Shown piece by piece: positions 1-10,331 of a stretch of 64,000 bases of DNA. The notes under the pieces are model-generated. The model saw only the letters and a program-made list of their open reading frames with translations. It made no database searches and had not been told where the DNA came from. Position 1 is the first letter of the stretch. Every line of letters starts with the position of its first letter. This DNA comes from JANNUT01 sp046331425. GTDB taxonomy: Bacteria; Acidobacteriota; Polarisedimenticolia; J045. The DNA is taken from NCBI GenBank assembly GCA_046331425.1, contig JAXLQU010000020.1, forward strand, positions 27,775 through 91,774, in the 5' to 3' direction. Both the position numbers and the translations under genes were made by a program.

Positions 1-224
1 TACGGCCCCGTATCGACAGTGATCGTCGCGGTGAGATTGGCCAATCCAAAACCGATGTAGGGATGCACGACGCCTTTGAGCTTCGGCTTCCAAAGCATAC
101 CTGCCGAGACATCGCGGATCGCACACGTGATGTCGTCCTCTTCGCGGGCTGAACCGTGCGCGCGTTCTGTCGCGAACGGCAAGGCCGTGGCGAGCACGAC
201 TCTGCGCTCGATCGCGACCCGCAA
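1..224 (-). CDS. Partial exported protein, beta-barrel-like, runs off left edge
   Basis: An open frame on the minus strand continues beyond position 1. It begins at a TTG (224) or GTG (197) start, as no ATG is available. The N-terminal stretch is Ala/Leu-rich and could be a poor signal peptide. The visible part ends with a pattern such as HPYIGFGLANL, where small and aromatic residues alternate as in strands of small outer-membrane barrels. Two Cys-free strands and a Lys-Pro-Lys turn are visible. The family is not recognised and the C-terminus is missing, so both start and function are tentative. Confidence 0.4.
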   Translation of the reverse strand, partial: MRVAIERRVVLATALPFATERAHGSAREEDDITCAIRDVSAGMLWKPKLKGVVHPYIGFGLANLTATITVDTGP

Positions 225-358
225 GGCTGACGCACACGCGACTCTGCGCTTCGGGATGTTTCGGTCAAGCGACGTCGGCTCCTAGTCGCCCCCAGTCTGG
301 TTAGGCCGGCTGTGCCCCCCGCTCTGGCAGCCAGGATCGCATTTTATGTAAAGAAAAC

Positions 359-387
359 TTGACACCGTGTATGGTTTTCCATACCTT
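359..387 (+). promoter_or_regulatory. Promoter with palindromic operator for the XRE gene
   Basis: A consensus -35 box TTGACA lies at 359-364 and a weak -10 (TACCTT) at 382-387 with a 17-nt spacer. A perfect inverted repeat GTATGG-TTTT-CCATAC at 369-384 fills the spacer and touches the -10. It sits 22 nt before the ATG of the XRE regulator, so it is a natural autoregulatory operator. The palindrome is seen directly; its use by this regulator is inference. Confidence 0.55.
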
Positions 388-406
388 GGCTCCCGAAGGA
401 CACCCG

Positions 407-613
407 ATGACCAACCGCGTCCGCCATTACCGGTTCCTCCACGGCGAAATGACCCAGGCCCAACTTGCCGACCGGGTCTCGGTCTCGCGGCAGACCATCG
501 TTGCGATCGAAAAAGGGAACTACAGCCCGTCGGTCGAACTCGCGCTGCAACTCGCGCGAGCGTTTCAAACGACCGTCGAGGAGTTGTTTCAACTCGAGGA
601 GGTTTCGCGATGA
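407..613 (+). CDS. Small XRE/Cro-family HTH regulator (YozG-like)
   Basis: A 68-residue protein that is almost entirely one helix-turn-helix domain. MTQAQLADRVSVSRQTIVAIEKG is the HTH core (given in part), followed by the usual SVELALQLARAFQ helix and a VEELF tail. The ATG at 407 is preceded by AAGGA with good spacing, so the longer reading from 359 is rejected. Its stop overlaps the ATG of the next gene (ATGA), which encodes a membrane protein. This pairing is common for YozG-like regulators next to DUF2178-like membrane proteins. It probably represses its own promoter through the palindrome at 369-384. Confidence 0.85.
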   Translation: MTNRVRHYRFLHGEMTQAQLADRVSVSRQTIVAIEKGNYSPSVELALQLARAFQTTVEELFQLEEVSR

Positions 614-1314
614 CACGGCGCTCGCTGTTCATCATCCGTTCGCTTTGGATCGTGGCAACCGCTGCTTTGGCTGCGCTATGGCGCATCGAAGCGTTGGTAT
701 TTCTCGTGCCGCTCGCCTTCATCGGGCCGGTTGTTTCCGAGGTTCTTCCCTGTCGCGATGTCGACGAGCGCGAGCGCAACTTGGATTACCACGCAAGCCA
801 CCTCGCACTGATGGCGGTTTACCTGTTGGTCTTCGGTTTGTTCTGCCGCGCCGTCTTCGTCCTTGGGAGCGAACCGAACGAGTTGTATCTGCTGCTAGCG
901 GTGCCGCTACTGGTTCGTGCCGTGATCGCGATCGGCCGAGGTCGTGGGGGACGGCGCTTGGGGCTGGTGTTGGGTTTCGTATTCAGCGCGGTCTGGCTGA
1001 CGTTCACTCTTCTCTCGCATGGCATCTCGTGGGAGTCGCTCGGTGAATCGGTGGTCGGAGGGGTGATCTTGCTGGGAACGTTGCTGGCGTTGCGCTGGCC
1101 GCGCATCGGTGGCGGTGTGCTGTTTCTGGCCGGACTTGCGTTCTTGGTTTTCGTCCGCGCTCCCTTCGAGCGAGGGCAGTACCTGTCCGCGTTGCTGATG
1201 ATGGCGACGCTTGCGCTCCCGCCGATGATCGCCGGCACAGCGCTGTTCGTATCGCGAGGGAGTGACCCTGACGACGAGTTCGAGGATTTGCGTGGGTCGT
1301 CATCGACCTTATGA
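610..1314 (+). CDS. Multi-pass membrane protein paired with the XRE regulator
   Basis: A 234-residue, very hydrophobic protein with about six to seven predicted membrane spans. A charged loop with DVDERE lies near residue 50, and the C-terminus ends in an acidic DPDDEFED tail that would lie in the cytoplasm. The start at 610 overlaps the regulator's stop by ATGA, so the two are translationally coupled. The size and gene pairing recall DUF2178-type membrane proteins, but no catalytic motif is visible and the function is unknown. Confidence 0.65.
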   Translation: MTRRSLFIIRSLWIVATAALAALWRIEALVFLVPLAFIGPVVSEVLPCRDVDERERNLDYHASHLALMAVYLLVFGLFCRAVFVLGSEPNELYLLLAVPLLVRAVIAIGRGRGGRRLGLVLGFVFSAVWLTFTLLSHGISWESLGESVVGGVILLGTLLALRWPRIGGGVLFLAGLAFLVFVRAPFERGQYLSALLMMATLALPPMIAGTALFVSRGSDPDDEFEDLRGSSSTL

Positions 1315-1330
1315 CTGAGGAGACGTTCCA

Positions 1331-1915
1331 ATGAGAATCTCGAGCAGCTTGTGGCTGACGATACTGACAACCGTAGTGGTTTCCTCGGCGTGCGGCGCTG
1401 GAGCGGGCGAGCGGCGTGAGCGAATCGACGGCATGCGTGAAATCGAAGGCATTCCGTGTACCGACTACGCTTGGTACGAAGCGGAAACCGGGCGATTCAA
1501 GGGGTGCACGCTAGCGCGCGAGATCGTGGTCGATACCTCGCGTATTCCCGCCGGCACAAAAGTCGACGTCGACACCGATCACAAGCCGGTCATGCTTTTC
1601 CTTCCGCACGACACCGAGATCGATGGCCATGTCTGCCGTGGAGAGGGGCACGAGTACCAGACCAAGTTGCACCCCAACGGGCGTCTCGCGTTCTGCAATC
1701 TCCCTTTGCCGGCCAAGATTGACGGCGTGCCTTGTGAGAAGTCGACGTTCTGGACTTGGACTCTGGTAGGCCCTGCCGGTGTTGACTTTCATGACGACGG
1801 TAGCCTGAAGGGGTGCCTGCTTGCAGAGGATTACTCCCTTGATGGGACCACCTATCGGAAAGGAACGCGGTTCCAACGCGACGCTGCGGGAAGGGCCATC
1901 GCCGCGCCGCACTGA
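1331..1915 (+). CDS. Exported Cys-rich repeat protein, possible lipoprotein
   Basis: A 194-residue protein with an N-terminal signal sequence ending in VVSSACG, a weak lipobox with Cys at about residue 21. The mature part holds about three copies of a unit of roughly 45 residues built on GxPC...G.fKGCxLA...iPaGTKV. Two cysteines are spaced similarly in each unit (around residues 37/53, 101/119 and 132/156), with a final KGTRF. The start has a strong GAGGAG ribosome site. The repeat resembles toxin-immunity or MORN-like short strand repeats, but I do not recognise the family. It may share a transcript with the two genes upstream. Confidence 0.6.
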   Translation: MRISSSLWLTILTTVVVSSACGAGAGERRERIDGMREIEGIPCTDYAWYEAETGRFKGCTLAREIVVDTSRIPAGTKVDVDTDHKPVMLFLPHDTEIDGHVCRGEGHEYQTKLHPNGRLAFCNLPLPAKIDGVPCEKSTFWTWTLVGPAGVDFHDDGSLKGCLLAEDYSLDGTTYRKGTRFQRDAAGRAIAAPH

Positions 1916-2027
1916 CAGCGAGCGGACCGCTATGTAGATTGCGGATGCAGCGCGCTCCACAAAACTGCCGTCAATCGTGCAATGCTCCGCAACGCACGTC
2001 TTGTTCGGGCGTCGCTAGGGGCATGCA

Positions 2028-3518
2028 ATGCAGGCGGATTCGGCGGGATCGTCTTTGTCCAGCAACTCTTTCGCGCCGCGTCTCGAACGGTTCGTCGTCG
2101 CCGTGTTCGTCTGTGCCACCACTATGCCGATGGCTTATGTCGGACTGCGCGGACTCTCGATCTCGGCATGGGTGGCGGGGCCAGTAGCGCTGGCAGCCGC
2201 GGTTGTTTTCCTGCGACCGCTTGCGCGCGCGCTCCCAACCAAACTCGATGGCTGGTCCCGCGGACGGGCGATGTGGAGTTCGATCTGGCTGCTCGGAGCG
2301 CTGCTCGCCACCACGCAAAGTGCCCGGCTCTCGGTCTTCATGCTCGATCCGAACCTCCCGTCCTACTCACTGATCCCCTCCGATCGATGGCTGGTAGAAC
2401 ACTCGTGCCTCACCGCTTACACCGAAGGGGCACGACTGGCGCTCGAGGGGGAGTCGAACGTCTATGTTCCCGAGCTATATCTCGATCGCAAGATAGGCAA
2501 TTTCACTGTCGATGCGTTTCATTACCCGCCGCCGTTTCTGTTTTTCACGCTGGCGGTTCGTTGGCTCGGCGGCGGTGACTATGTCTCGATGCGCGCGCTC
2601 TGGTACGCGGCGAGCGGGTTGGGGCTCATCGCTGCGCTGATGTTGGTTGCGTGGCGCCTCGACGAGCGCGTACGGCTACGGATGATCGCTACGGCACCGG
2701 CGCTTTGGGTCGCGATGCCAATCCAGATCGCGCTGCAAATGTCGAATGTTCAGATCTTGGTGGTGGTGGTCTCGATGCTGGCGTGGGTCGCACTGCCAAG
2801 CAGCCGATTGCTTGGCGGGATTCTCCTAGCCTCTACCACGGTGGCGAAACTGTTCCCCGGCATACTTGCGGTTCTGCTTACGGTTCAGCGGCGCTGGCGC
2901 GAGCAGTTCTGGGCTGTCGCCACGGCCGTGCTGATTACGCTTCTCACGTTCGTCGTCTTCGGTTGGGCGCCGTTTCAAACATTCGTTCGCTACGAGCTGC
3001 CGAAACTTTCCAGCGGTGAAGCTTTCGCGCGGCCGTTGTCCCGCCCGTTTGCAGTGGCAAGCAACAACGCGCCGTTTGGAATCCCGTTGAAGCTCGCGGA
3101 ACTAGGGGTTCCTGGAATGTCACTCGGCGTTGGCCGCGCGATCTCGACGATCTACGGGCTTGCGCTACTCGCGCTCACGATCCGCGCCGGACGCAACCGT
3201 GATCGCGGCGGCGCACAGGAAGCAGCGGTCTGGCTGTCGCTTTTGAGCCTGGGGCAACTCGCCAGTCCGTTCGCTCCAGCAAACTACGTCATGGTGGGAA
3301 CGCTCTGGTTGGTCTGTCTCGATCGCGAGCGATTCTCGCCATGGAGCGTCGCTCTGATTTGGATCCTGCTGTGTGCACCGTTCATTCTGCCGCGCGAGAT
3401 CGAGTACACGATTCGAGCCGCCGCGTTCTTGCCGTCGCAGGTGGTCTGCCTTGCGGTTCCTGCGTGGGTATTGTGGCAGCTCGGTGCCCGGGCGGACGCA
3501 TCGGTGGCGCGCGCGTAA
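2028..3518 (+). CDS. GT87-like (DUF2029) integral membrane glycosyltransferase
   Basis: A 496-residue protein with about ten to twelve membrane spans. A long periplasmic loop after the second or third span contains SDRWLVEHSCLTAYTEGARL and later the YPPPF motif. A further loop has KLFPGILAV. This GT-C architecture is typical of DUF2029/GT87 polyprenyl-phosphate-sugar mannosyltransferases. Such enzymes use a lipid-linked sugar on the outer face of the inner membrane. The acceptor is unknown. No strong ribosome site precedes the ATG at 2028, so the start could lie a few codons downstream. Confidence 0.7.
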   Translation: MQADSAGSSLSSNSFAPRLERFVVAVFVCATTMPMAYVGLRGLSISAWVAGPVALAAAVVFLRPLARALPTKLDGWSRGRAMWSSIWLLGALLATTQSARLSVFMLDPNLPSYSLIPSDRWLVEHSCLTAYTEGARLALEGESNVYVPELYLDRKIGNFTVDAFHYPPPFLFFTLAVRWLGGGDYVSMRALWYAASGLGLIAALMLVAWRLDERVRLRMIATAPALWVAMPIQIALQMSNVQILVVVVSMLAWVALPSSRLLGGILLASTTVAKLFPGILAVLLTVQRRWREQFWAVATAVLITLLTFVVFGWAPFQTFVRYELPKLSSGEAFARPLSRPFAVASNNAPFGIPLKLAELGVPGMSLGVGRAISTIYGLALLALTIRAGRNRDRGGAQEAAVWLSLLSLGQLASPFAPANYVMVGTLWLVCLDRERFSPWSVALIWILLCAPFILPREIEYTIRAAAFLPSQVVCLAVPAWVLWQLGARADASVARA

Positions 3519-3671
3519 CGCGCGTCGATCGGGAGTGACGGTGTCGTTTGTGTGCGTGACCGCGCTGCTTGCCAGGTCCCGAAACCGAGTTCGAGTTTGC
3601 GTGGGCCTGCGGTCACCGATTCCATCGCGATTCGAAGTCTGAATCGGTGATGCGCGAGGCCGCGCTCCCCT

Positions 3672-5147
<1,476 letters not shown>

Positions 5148-5365
5148 GGGTTGGAGTCTATGTCACAGGCCCTCGATCTAGAGCAGCCCAAGCCGACAAC
5201 CGAAGCCCGCGGGCAGGCAACAACGGACGCCGATTGTGAGGGGTGGTTTCGCCCGGAAACGCTTATCAGCCGGGGGTTTCAGGGGCCGGCGGTTGCGAGG
5301 AGGACGGCCGCGGAGCGAGCCGGGCGCCGTTACAAGCTTTTGACCTATTAATACAGCCTCCGCTC

Positions 5366-5390
5366 TTGACGATGAATGAATGTTCATTCA
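5366..5390 (+). promoter_or_regulatory. TetR operator overlapping the efflux operon promoter
   Basis: TGAATGAA-TG-TTCATTCA at 5373-5390 is a perfect 8-bp inverted repeat with a 2-nt centre. This is the classic operator form of AcrR/NalC-type TetR repressors. It begins 2 nt after a TTGACG hexamer (5366-5371) that could serve as the -35 box. It lies 14 nt before the ATG at 5405, so it would block the TetR-MFP-RND operon promoter. Confidence 0.75.
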
Positions 5391-5404
5391 CTGTGCCTGA
5401 CTCT

Positions 5405-6067
5405 ATGACTGGACACCTCCCCCACCGGTCCGCCGCGCCGCTAGAACAACGCCGCCTTCAGATCATCGACGCAGCGATGACCTGCTTTGCCCGTCGCGGC
5501 TTTCACCAAACCACGATGCAGGACATCAGCCAGGCTGCCGGGATCAGCGTCGGCCTGATCTATCGCTACTTTCAGAACAAGGAAGAAATGATCGCTACGA
5601 TGGCGAGCGAGCATATGCGCGAGTTGCAACGCAAGCTCGACCACGCCAAGTCAATCGCCAATCTGTTTGAAGCGCTGGAGCACGTGGTGTGGTGCGACCA
5701 GCAAGAAGTCGAGGCCGACATCGAGGCTTCGTTCGTGGTCGATCTGTTCGCAGAGTCGTCGCGAAATCCAGGCGTTCGCGAGTTGGTATCGCAGATACAG
5801 ATTGCCGTGCTGGCGGGAGTGACCGATTTGATCGCTGCATCGCCCCAAGCCCCACATCTGGCAGCGGGGATGCAGCCGCAGCACGCGGCCGAGTTGATAT
5901 TTCATACGTTGCATGGACTAATGTTCGACGAAATTCTCAACGCTAGCACCCGGACACCAGCGCAGACCCGGCAGAATCGAACCGAAACGCTGCGCAGACT
6001 GTGGATTCTCCTCTTCCCCACGCTGAATGCCCCCGCATCCGGCGCACCGGCAACCGAACATGCGTAA
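5405..6067 (+). CDS. TetR/AcrR-family repressor of the adjacent RND pump
   Basis: A 220-residue regulator. The N-terminal HTH reads AAMTCFARRGFHQTTMQDIS followed by AAGISVGLIYRYFQNKEEM, the TetR signature, and the C-terminal domain is a ligand-binding helical bundle. I prefer the ATG at 5405 because the palindromic operator lies directly upstream. An ATG at 5372 would put the operator inside the gene. The stop overlaps the start of the membrane-fusion protein by 8 nt. The expected role is drug- or metabolite-relieved repression of its own operon. Confidence 0.88.
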   Translation: MTGHLPHRSAAPLEQRRLQIIDAAMTCFARRGFHQTTMQDISQAAGISVGLIYRYFQNKEEMIATMASEHMRELQRKLDHAKSIANLFEALEHVVWCDQQEVEADIEASFVVDLFAESSRNPGVRELVSQIQIAVLAGVTDLIAASPQAPHLAAGMQPQHAAELIFHTLHGLMFDEILNASTRTPAQTRQNRTETLRRLWILLFPTLNAPASGAPATEHA

Positions 6068-7187
6068 ATACTTCATTGCAGGACTCATCTTGTTCGTGAT
6101 CATAGGCAGTCTCGTCGGCGTCAAGGCATTGCAAATTGGCGCCATGATTCAAGCGGGAGAGAGTTTCTCGATTCCACCCGAAACTGTCAGCAGCGCCCAA
6201 GTGCGTCACGAGACGTGGGAAGCATCGCTTTCCGCAGTCGGTACCGTCACCGCAGTGCAGGGCGTGCTGTTGCGCAGCGAGGTCTCGGGCACCGTCAGCC
6301 GCATCGCGTTCGAGTCGGGCGGCGTTGCCAGACAGGGCCAGTTGTTGGTCGAGCTGGAGGCCTCTACCGAGCAGGCGCGATTGCGCGCCGCTCAAGCGCG
6401 GGCCGAGTTGGCGAACTCGAACCTCATGAGGATGCGCGACCTTCGTAAGCAGGACCTGGTGTCGCAGTCCGACCTCGATTCGGCAGAGGCGGCATTCAAG
6501 CAGGTTGCTGGTGAGATCGACGAGATCCGCGTTGCCATCGCCAAGAAGAGCATCCGCGCGCCGTTCACAGGCCGCATCGGGATTCGCCAGGTGCAACTTG
6601 GCCAGTACTTGGATGTGGCCGCACCAATCGTGCAGTTGCAGTCGATCGACCCGGTCTACGTCGACTTCACGCTGCCGGAGCAACGGGCCAGTGGCGTGCG
6701 CCCGGGAATGGCCGTGCGTGTCATCACCGACGCTTCGCAAGGACGCGACTTCGTGGGGCGCCTGACGGCGATCGATCCGCAGATCGACGCTTCGACCCGC
6801 AATCTCAAACTGCAAGCAACACTCTCCAACAAAGACGGTGCGTTGGTCCCTGGCATGTTCGCGCGCGTTGCGGTGATTCTGCCCGAGGTCAACAACCCGT
6901 TGGTGATCCCGGTCACGGCCGTACTGAACGCACCGTACGGTGACTCGGTCTTCGTGATCTCCGACGAAAAGGACGAGAAGACAGGCCAAATGGTCAAGCG
7001 CGTGAAGAATGTCACCGTGCGCTTGGGAGAAACGCGCGGCGATTTGGTCGCAGTGGAAACCGGGCTGCAGGAGGGTCAACTGATCGTCTCCGCTGGCGTC
7101 TTCAAGCTGCGTAACGGAACAGACATCGTGATCAACAACGAACTGGCGCCGGCGGCGGAAGCGAGCCCTCGCCCCGCCGATTCTTGA
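6060..7187 (+). CDS. RND efflux periplasmic adaptor (membrane-fusion protein)
   Basis: A 375-residue HlyD/AcrA-type adaptor. A single N-terminal membrane anchor (residues 4-22) is not followed by a lipobox Cys. The lipoyl half-motif EVSGTVSRIAFESGG and its partner IRAPFTGRIG flank a short alpha-helical hairpin. The beta-barrel and membrane-proximal domains follow, with VPGMFARV. It resembles MdtA/MexH-class adaptors. It links the inner-membrane pump encoded next to an outer-membrane channel that is not encoded here, so the pump probably borrows a TolC-like protein. Confidence 0.9.
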   Translation: MRKYFIAGLILFVIIGSLVGVKALQIGAMIQAGESFSIPPETVSSAQVRHETWEASLSAVGTVTAVQGVLLRSEVSGTVSRIAFESGGVARQGQLLVELEASTEQARLRAAQARAELANSNLMRMRDLRKQDLVSQSDLDSAEAAFKQVAGEIDEIRVAIAKKSIRAPFTGRIGIRQVQLGQYLDVAAPIVQLQSIDPVYVDFTLPEQRASGVRPGMAVRVITDASQGRDFVGRLTAIDPQIDASTRNLKLQATLSNKDGALVPGMFARVAVILPEVNNPLVIPVTAVLNAPYGDSVFVISDEKDEKTGQMVKRVKNVTVRLGETRGDLVAVETGLQEGQLIVSAGVFKLRNGTDIVINNELAPAAEASPRPADS

Positions 7188-7198
7188 TGGACTGAGCG

Positions 7199-10100
7199 AT
7201 GCAATCGATCACCGATATTTTCATTCGCCGGCCGGTGCTGGCGATCGTCGTCAACATCTTGATCGTGATCGCCGGACTGCAGGCGATGCGATCGTTGATT
7301 GTGCGCCAGTACCCGAAGAGTGAGAACGCTTCGGTGAAGGTCACCACCGTCTACGTTGGCGCCAACGCCGACTTGGTGCGCGGCTTCATTACCGCACCGA
7401 TGGAGCGCGCCATCGCGGCGGCTGACGGAATCGAGTACCTCGAGTCGCAGAGCGTGCAGGGACTCTCGACCATCACCGCACGACTGAAGCTCAACAAGGA
7501 CGCTTCCAAGGCGCTCTCCGAGATCAGTTCGAAGGTCGATCAGGTGCGCGCCGATCTGCCGCCATCCGCCGAGGTGCCGGTAATCAACATCGAGCCGGCG
7601 GACTCGACGTTTGCCGCCGCGTACCTGAGCTTCAGTTCCGAGCTGTTGAAACAGAACGAAATCACCGACTACTTGGTGCGGGTGATTCAGCCGCGACTGT
7701 CGGCGGTCGACGGCGTGCAGCGCGCCGATATCTTGGGAGCGCGCACGTTCGCGATGCGTTTGTGGCTGAAGCCCGAGCGCATGGCGGCCCTCAACGTTTC
7801 CCCCGGCGATGTGCAACGAGCGCTAGCCGCCAACAACTACCTGGCGGCCGTCGGACGCACCAAGAGCCTTTTGGTGCAGGTCAACCTTACCGCCAACACC
7901 GACCTGCGCTCAGTCTCCGAGTTCGAGCAGATGGTGATCCGCGAAGACGCTGGCAACTACGTGCGCCTGGGCGATGTCGCCGATGTCGCGCTTGGAGCCG
8001 ACGACTACGACACCGAGGTGCGCTTCTCGGGCGAAACCGCGGTGTTCATGGGGATCTGGGTCTTGCCCAGCGCCAACTCGGTGGACGTGATCCAGGCGGT
8101 GCGCAAGGAAATCGATTCGATTCAGGCCGATCTGCCGACCAGCATGAAAGCCAAGGTCGCCTACGATGCAACTGCCTACATCAAGGACGCTCTGAGCGAG
8201 GTGATCCGGACACTTGGCGAGACGTTGATCATTGTCGTGATCGTGATCTTTTTGTTCCTCGGATCGTTGCGTTCGGCATTGGTGCCCGTGGTAGCAATCC
8301 CGGTGTCGCTGATCGGTGCGATCTTCTTGATGGAGGTATTCGGTTTCACGATCAACCTGTTGACGCTTCTGGCAATTGTGTTGTCGGTTGGACTGGTGGT
8401 CGATGACGCCGTGGTCGTGGTTGAGAATGTCGAGCGCCGAATGCGGCAAGGGCTGTCGGCGATCCAGGCCGCGCTGCTCGGCGCACGTGAACTGGTCGGC
8501 CCGATCATCGCCATGACGATCACGCTCGCTGCGGTCTACGCACCGATCGGCTTTCAGGGTGGACTGACCGGGACACTGTTCAAGGAGTTCGCATTCACGC
8601 TTGCCGGCGCCGTCACGATTTCTGGAATCGTGGCGTTGACCTTGTCGCCGGTGATGTCATCGGTGCTGATCAACCCCAAGGGACTCAACAAAGGGTTCAC
8701 GGGGCGCATCAACCGCGACTTCGATCGTTTCCGAAATTTCTATGGCCGCCTGCTCGACAAGACGCTTGGTGCGCGCCCCGCTGTCTACACCGTGTGGATT
8801 GTGTTGAGTTTGCTTACGGTGCCGTTGTTCATGATGTCGCCCAAAGAGTTGGCGCCAACCGAGGATCAAGGGGTCGTCTTCGGGATCTTGGAAGGACCTG
8901 CCAACTCGACGATTGACCAAGCGATGGTCTACGCCAACGAGGTCAATCGGATGTTCATGGAGATTCCCGAAACACAGTTCACATTCCAGCTCACCTTCCC
9001 CAGTGGCGGATTCGGTGGCGCGGGGTTGAAGCCGTGGGGCGAGCGCGATCGTACGGCATTCGAGATCATGCCGGAGATTTCGGAGAAGCTCGCGAACATC
9101 TCGGGGCTGAGGGTGTTCCCTGTGATGCCGCCGGCATTGCCGGGCGGCGGCCAGTTCCCGGTTGAGTTCGTGTTGGCCTCGACGGCCGAGCCCGAGCGGA
9201 TCTTGGAATTCGCAACGCAACTGGAGCAACGAGCAGCCGCCAGTGGTAAGTTCGCTTTCCCGCCGATCATCGACACCAAGATCGATCAGCCGCAGACAGA
9301 GATTGTGATCGATCGCGAGAAGGTCGCCGCAATGGGGTTGAGCCTGGAGCAAGTCGGCAACGATATCTCGGCTATCGTGGGCGGCAACTTCGTCAACCGC
9401 TTCAACATCGATGGGCGCAGTTACAAGGTGATTCCGCAAGCCAAGCGCACCGCGCGGCTGTCTCCCGAGCAGTTGACCAGCCTGTATGTGACGGGGCCCG
9501 AGGGAAAACTCGTACCGCTGAGCACTCTGGCGACGCTGAAGAACAGTACGGAGCCGCGTTCTCTCAACCGGTTCCAACAACTCAACGCGGTCAAGCTCAG
9601 TGGCGTTTCGATGGTGCCGCTCGATCAGGCTTTGAAGTACCTGGAGGACGAGGCCAAGAAGATCCTCCCCGACGGCTATCAAATCGACTACACCGGCGAA
9701 TCGCGCCAGCTCCGTACCGAGGGAGACAAGTTCCTGCCGGCGATGACGCTCGCGGTGGTTTTGATCTTCTTGGTGTTGGCGGCACAGTTCAACAGCTTCC
9801 GCGACCCACTCGTGATTCTCGCTGGCTCGGTGCCACTGGCGATGTTCGGCGCGCTCACGATGACGTTCCTCAAGCTTCCCAATCCCAACATGCCGTTCTG
9901 GACCGACGGTTGGACTACCACACTCAACATCTACTCACAGGTGGGGCTGGTGACGTTGGTCGGGTTGGTTTCGAAGAACGGAATCCTGATCGTGGAGTTC
10001 GCCAACGAGCTGCAGCGCGAGGGGAAGTCGAAACTCGATGCGATTCGCGAGGCGGCGCGGACACGACTACGCCCGGTGCTGATGACCAGCGTGGCCACCG

Positions 10101-10318
10101 TCGCCGGGCACTTCCCCTTGACGTTGGTGACGGGAGCCGGCGCCGAGGCCCGCAACTCGATCGGCCTGGTGCTGGTGTCGGGGATGGCGATCGGCACGGC
10201 ATTCACGCTGTTCATCGTGCCGTCGCTGTACATGTTGTTGGCCAAGCAACATGCGACTAACGAGCTGACGGCGATCGAAGAGACCGAGGTACCGAACGAA
10301 GATCCGATCGCGGTCTGA
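7199..10318 (+). CDS. RND multidrug efflux transporter (AcrB/MexI family)
   Basis: A 1039-residue inner-membrane pump of normal length for the HAE-1 class, with 12 spans in two repeats each followed or preceded by large periplasmic loops. The proton-relay motif GLVVDDAVVVVENVERR lies in TM4 (about residues 400-415) and the first span reads FIRRPVLAIVVNI. GPIIAMTITLAAVYAPIGF marks TM5-TM6. It starts 11 nt after the adaptor gene. With TetR and the adaptor it forms a tripartite efflux system. Substrates are unknown. The absence of a channel gene is usual for many such operons. Confidence 0.93.
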   Translation: MQSITDIFIRRPVLAIVVNILIVIAGLQAMRSLIVRQYPKSENASVKVTTVYVGANADLVRGFITAPMERAIAAADGIEYLESQSVQGLSTITARLKLNKDASKALSEISSKVDQVRADLPPSAEVPVINIEPADSTFAAAYLSFSSELLKQNEITDYLVRVIQPRLSAVDGVQRADILGARTFAMRLWLKPERMAALNVSPGDVQRALAANNYLAAVGRTKSLLVQVNLTANTDLRSVSEFEQMVIREDAGNYVRLGDVADVALGADDYDTEVRFSGETAVFMGIWVLPSANSVDVIQAVRKEIDSIQADLPTSMKAKVAYDATAYIKDALSEVIRTLGETLIIVVIVIFLFLGSLRSALVPVVAIPVSLIGAIFLMEVFGFTINLLTLLAIVLSVGLVVDDAVVVVENVERRMRQGLSAIQAALLGARELVGPIIAMTITLAAVYAPIGFQGGLTGTLFKEFAFTLAGAVTISGIVALTLSPVMSSVLINPKGLNKGFTGRINRDFDRFRNFYGRLLDKTLGARPAVYTVWIVLSLLTVPLFMMSPKELAPTEDQGVVFGILEGPANSTIDQAMVYANEVNRMFMEIPETQFTFQLTFPSGGFGGAGLKPWGERDRTAFEIMPEISEKLANISGLRVFPVMPPALPGGGQFPVEFVLASTAEPERILEFATQLEQRAAASGKFAFPPIIDTKIDQPQTEIVIDREKVAAMGLSLEQVGNDISAIVGGNFVNRFNIDGRSYKVIPQAKRTARLSPEQLTSLYVTGPEGKLVPLSTLATLKNSTEPRSLNRFQQLNAVKLSGVSMVPLDQALKYLEDEAKKILPDGYQIDYTGESRQLRTEGDKFLPAMTLAVVLIFLVLAAQFNSFRDPLVILAGSVPLAMFGALTMTFLKLPNPNMPFWTDGWTTTLNIYSQVGLVTLVGLVSKNGILIVEFANELQREGKSKLDAIREAARTRLRPVLMTSVATVAGHFPLTLVTGAGAEARNSIGLVLVSGMAIGTAFTLFIVPSLYMLLAKQHATNELTAIEETEVPNEDPIAV

Positions 10319-10331
10319 TTCTCGCGGCGGG

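Noticed and set aside
5943..7079. 378-residue minus-strand frame
   Set aside because: It is antisense to the membrane-fusion protein, which has complete family motifs. The His/Arg/Asp-rich composition is typical of a shadow.
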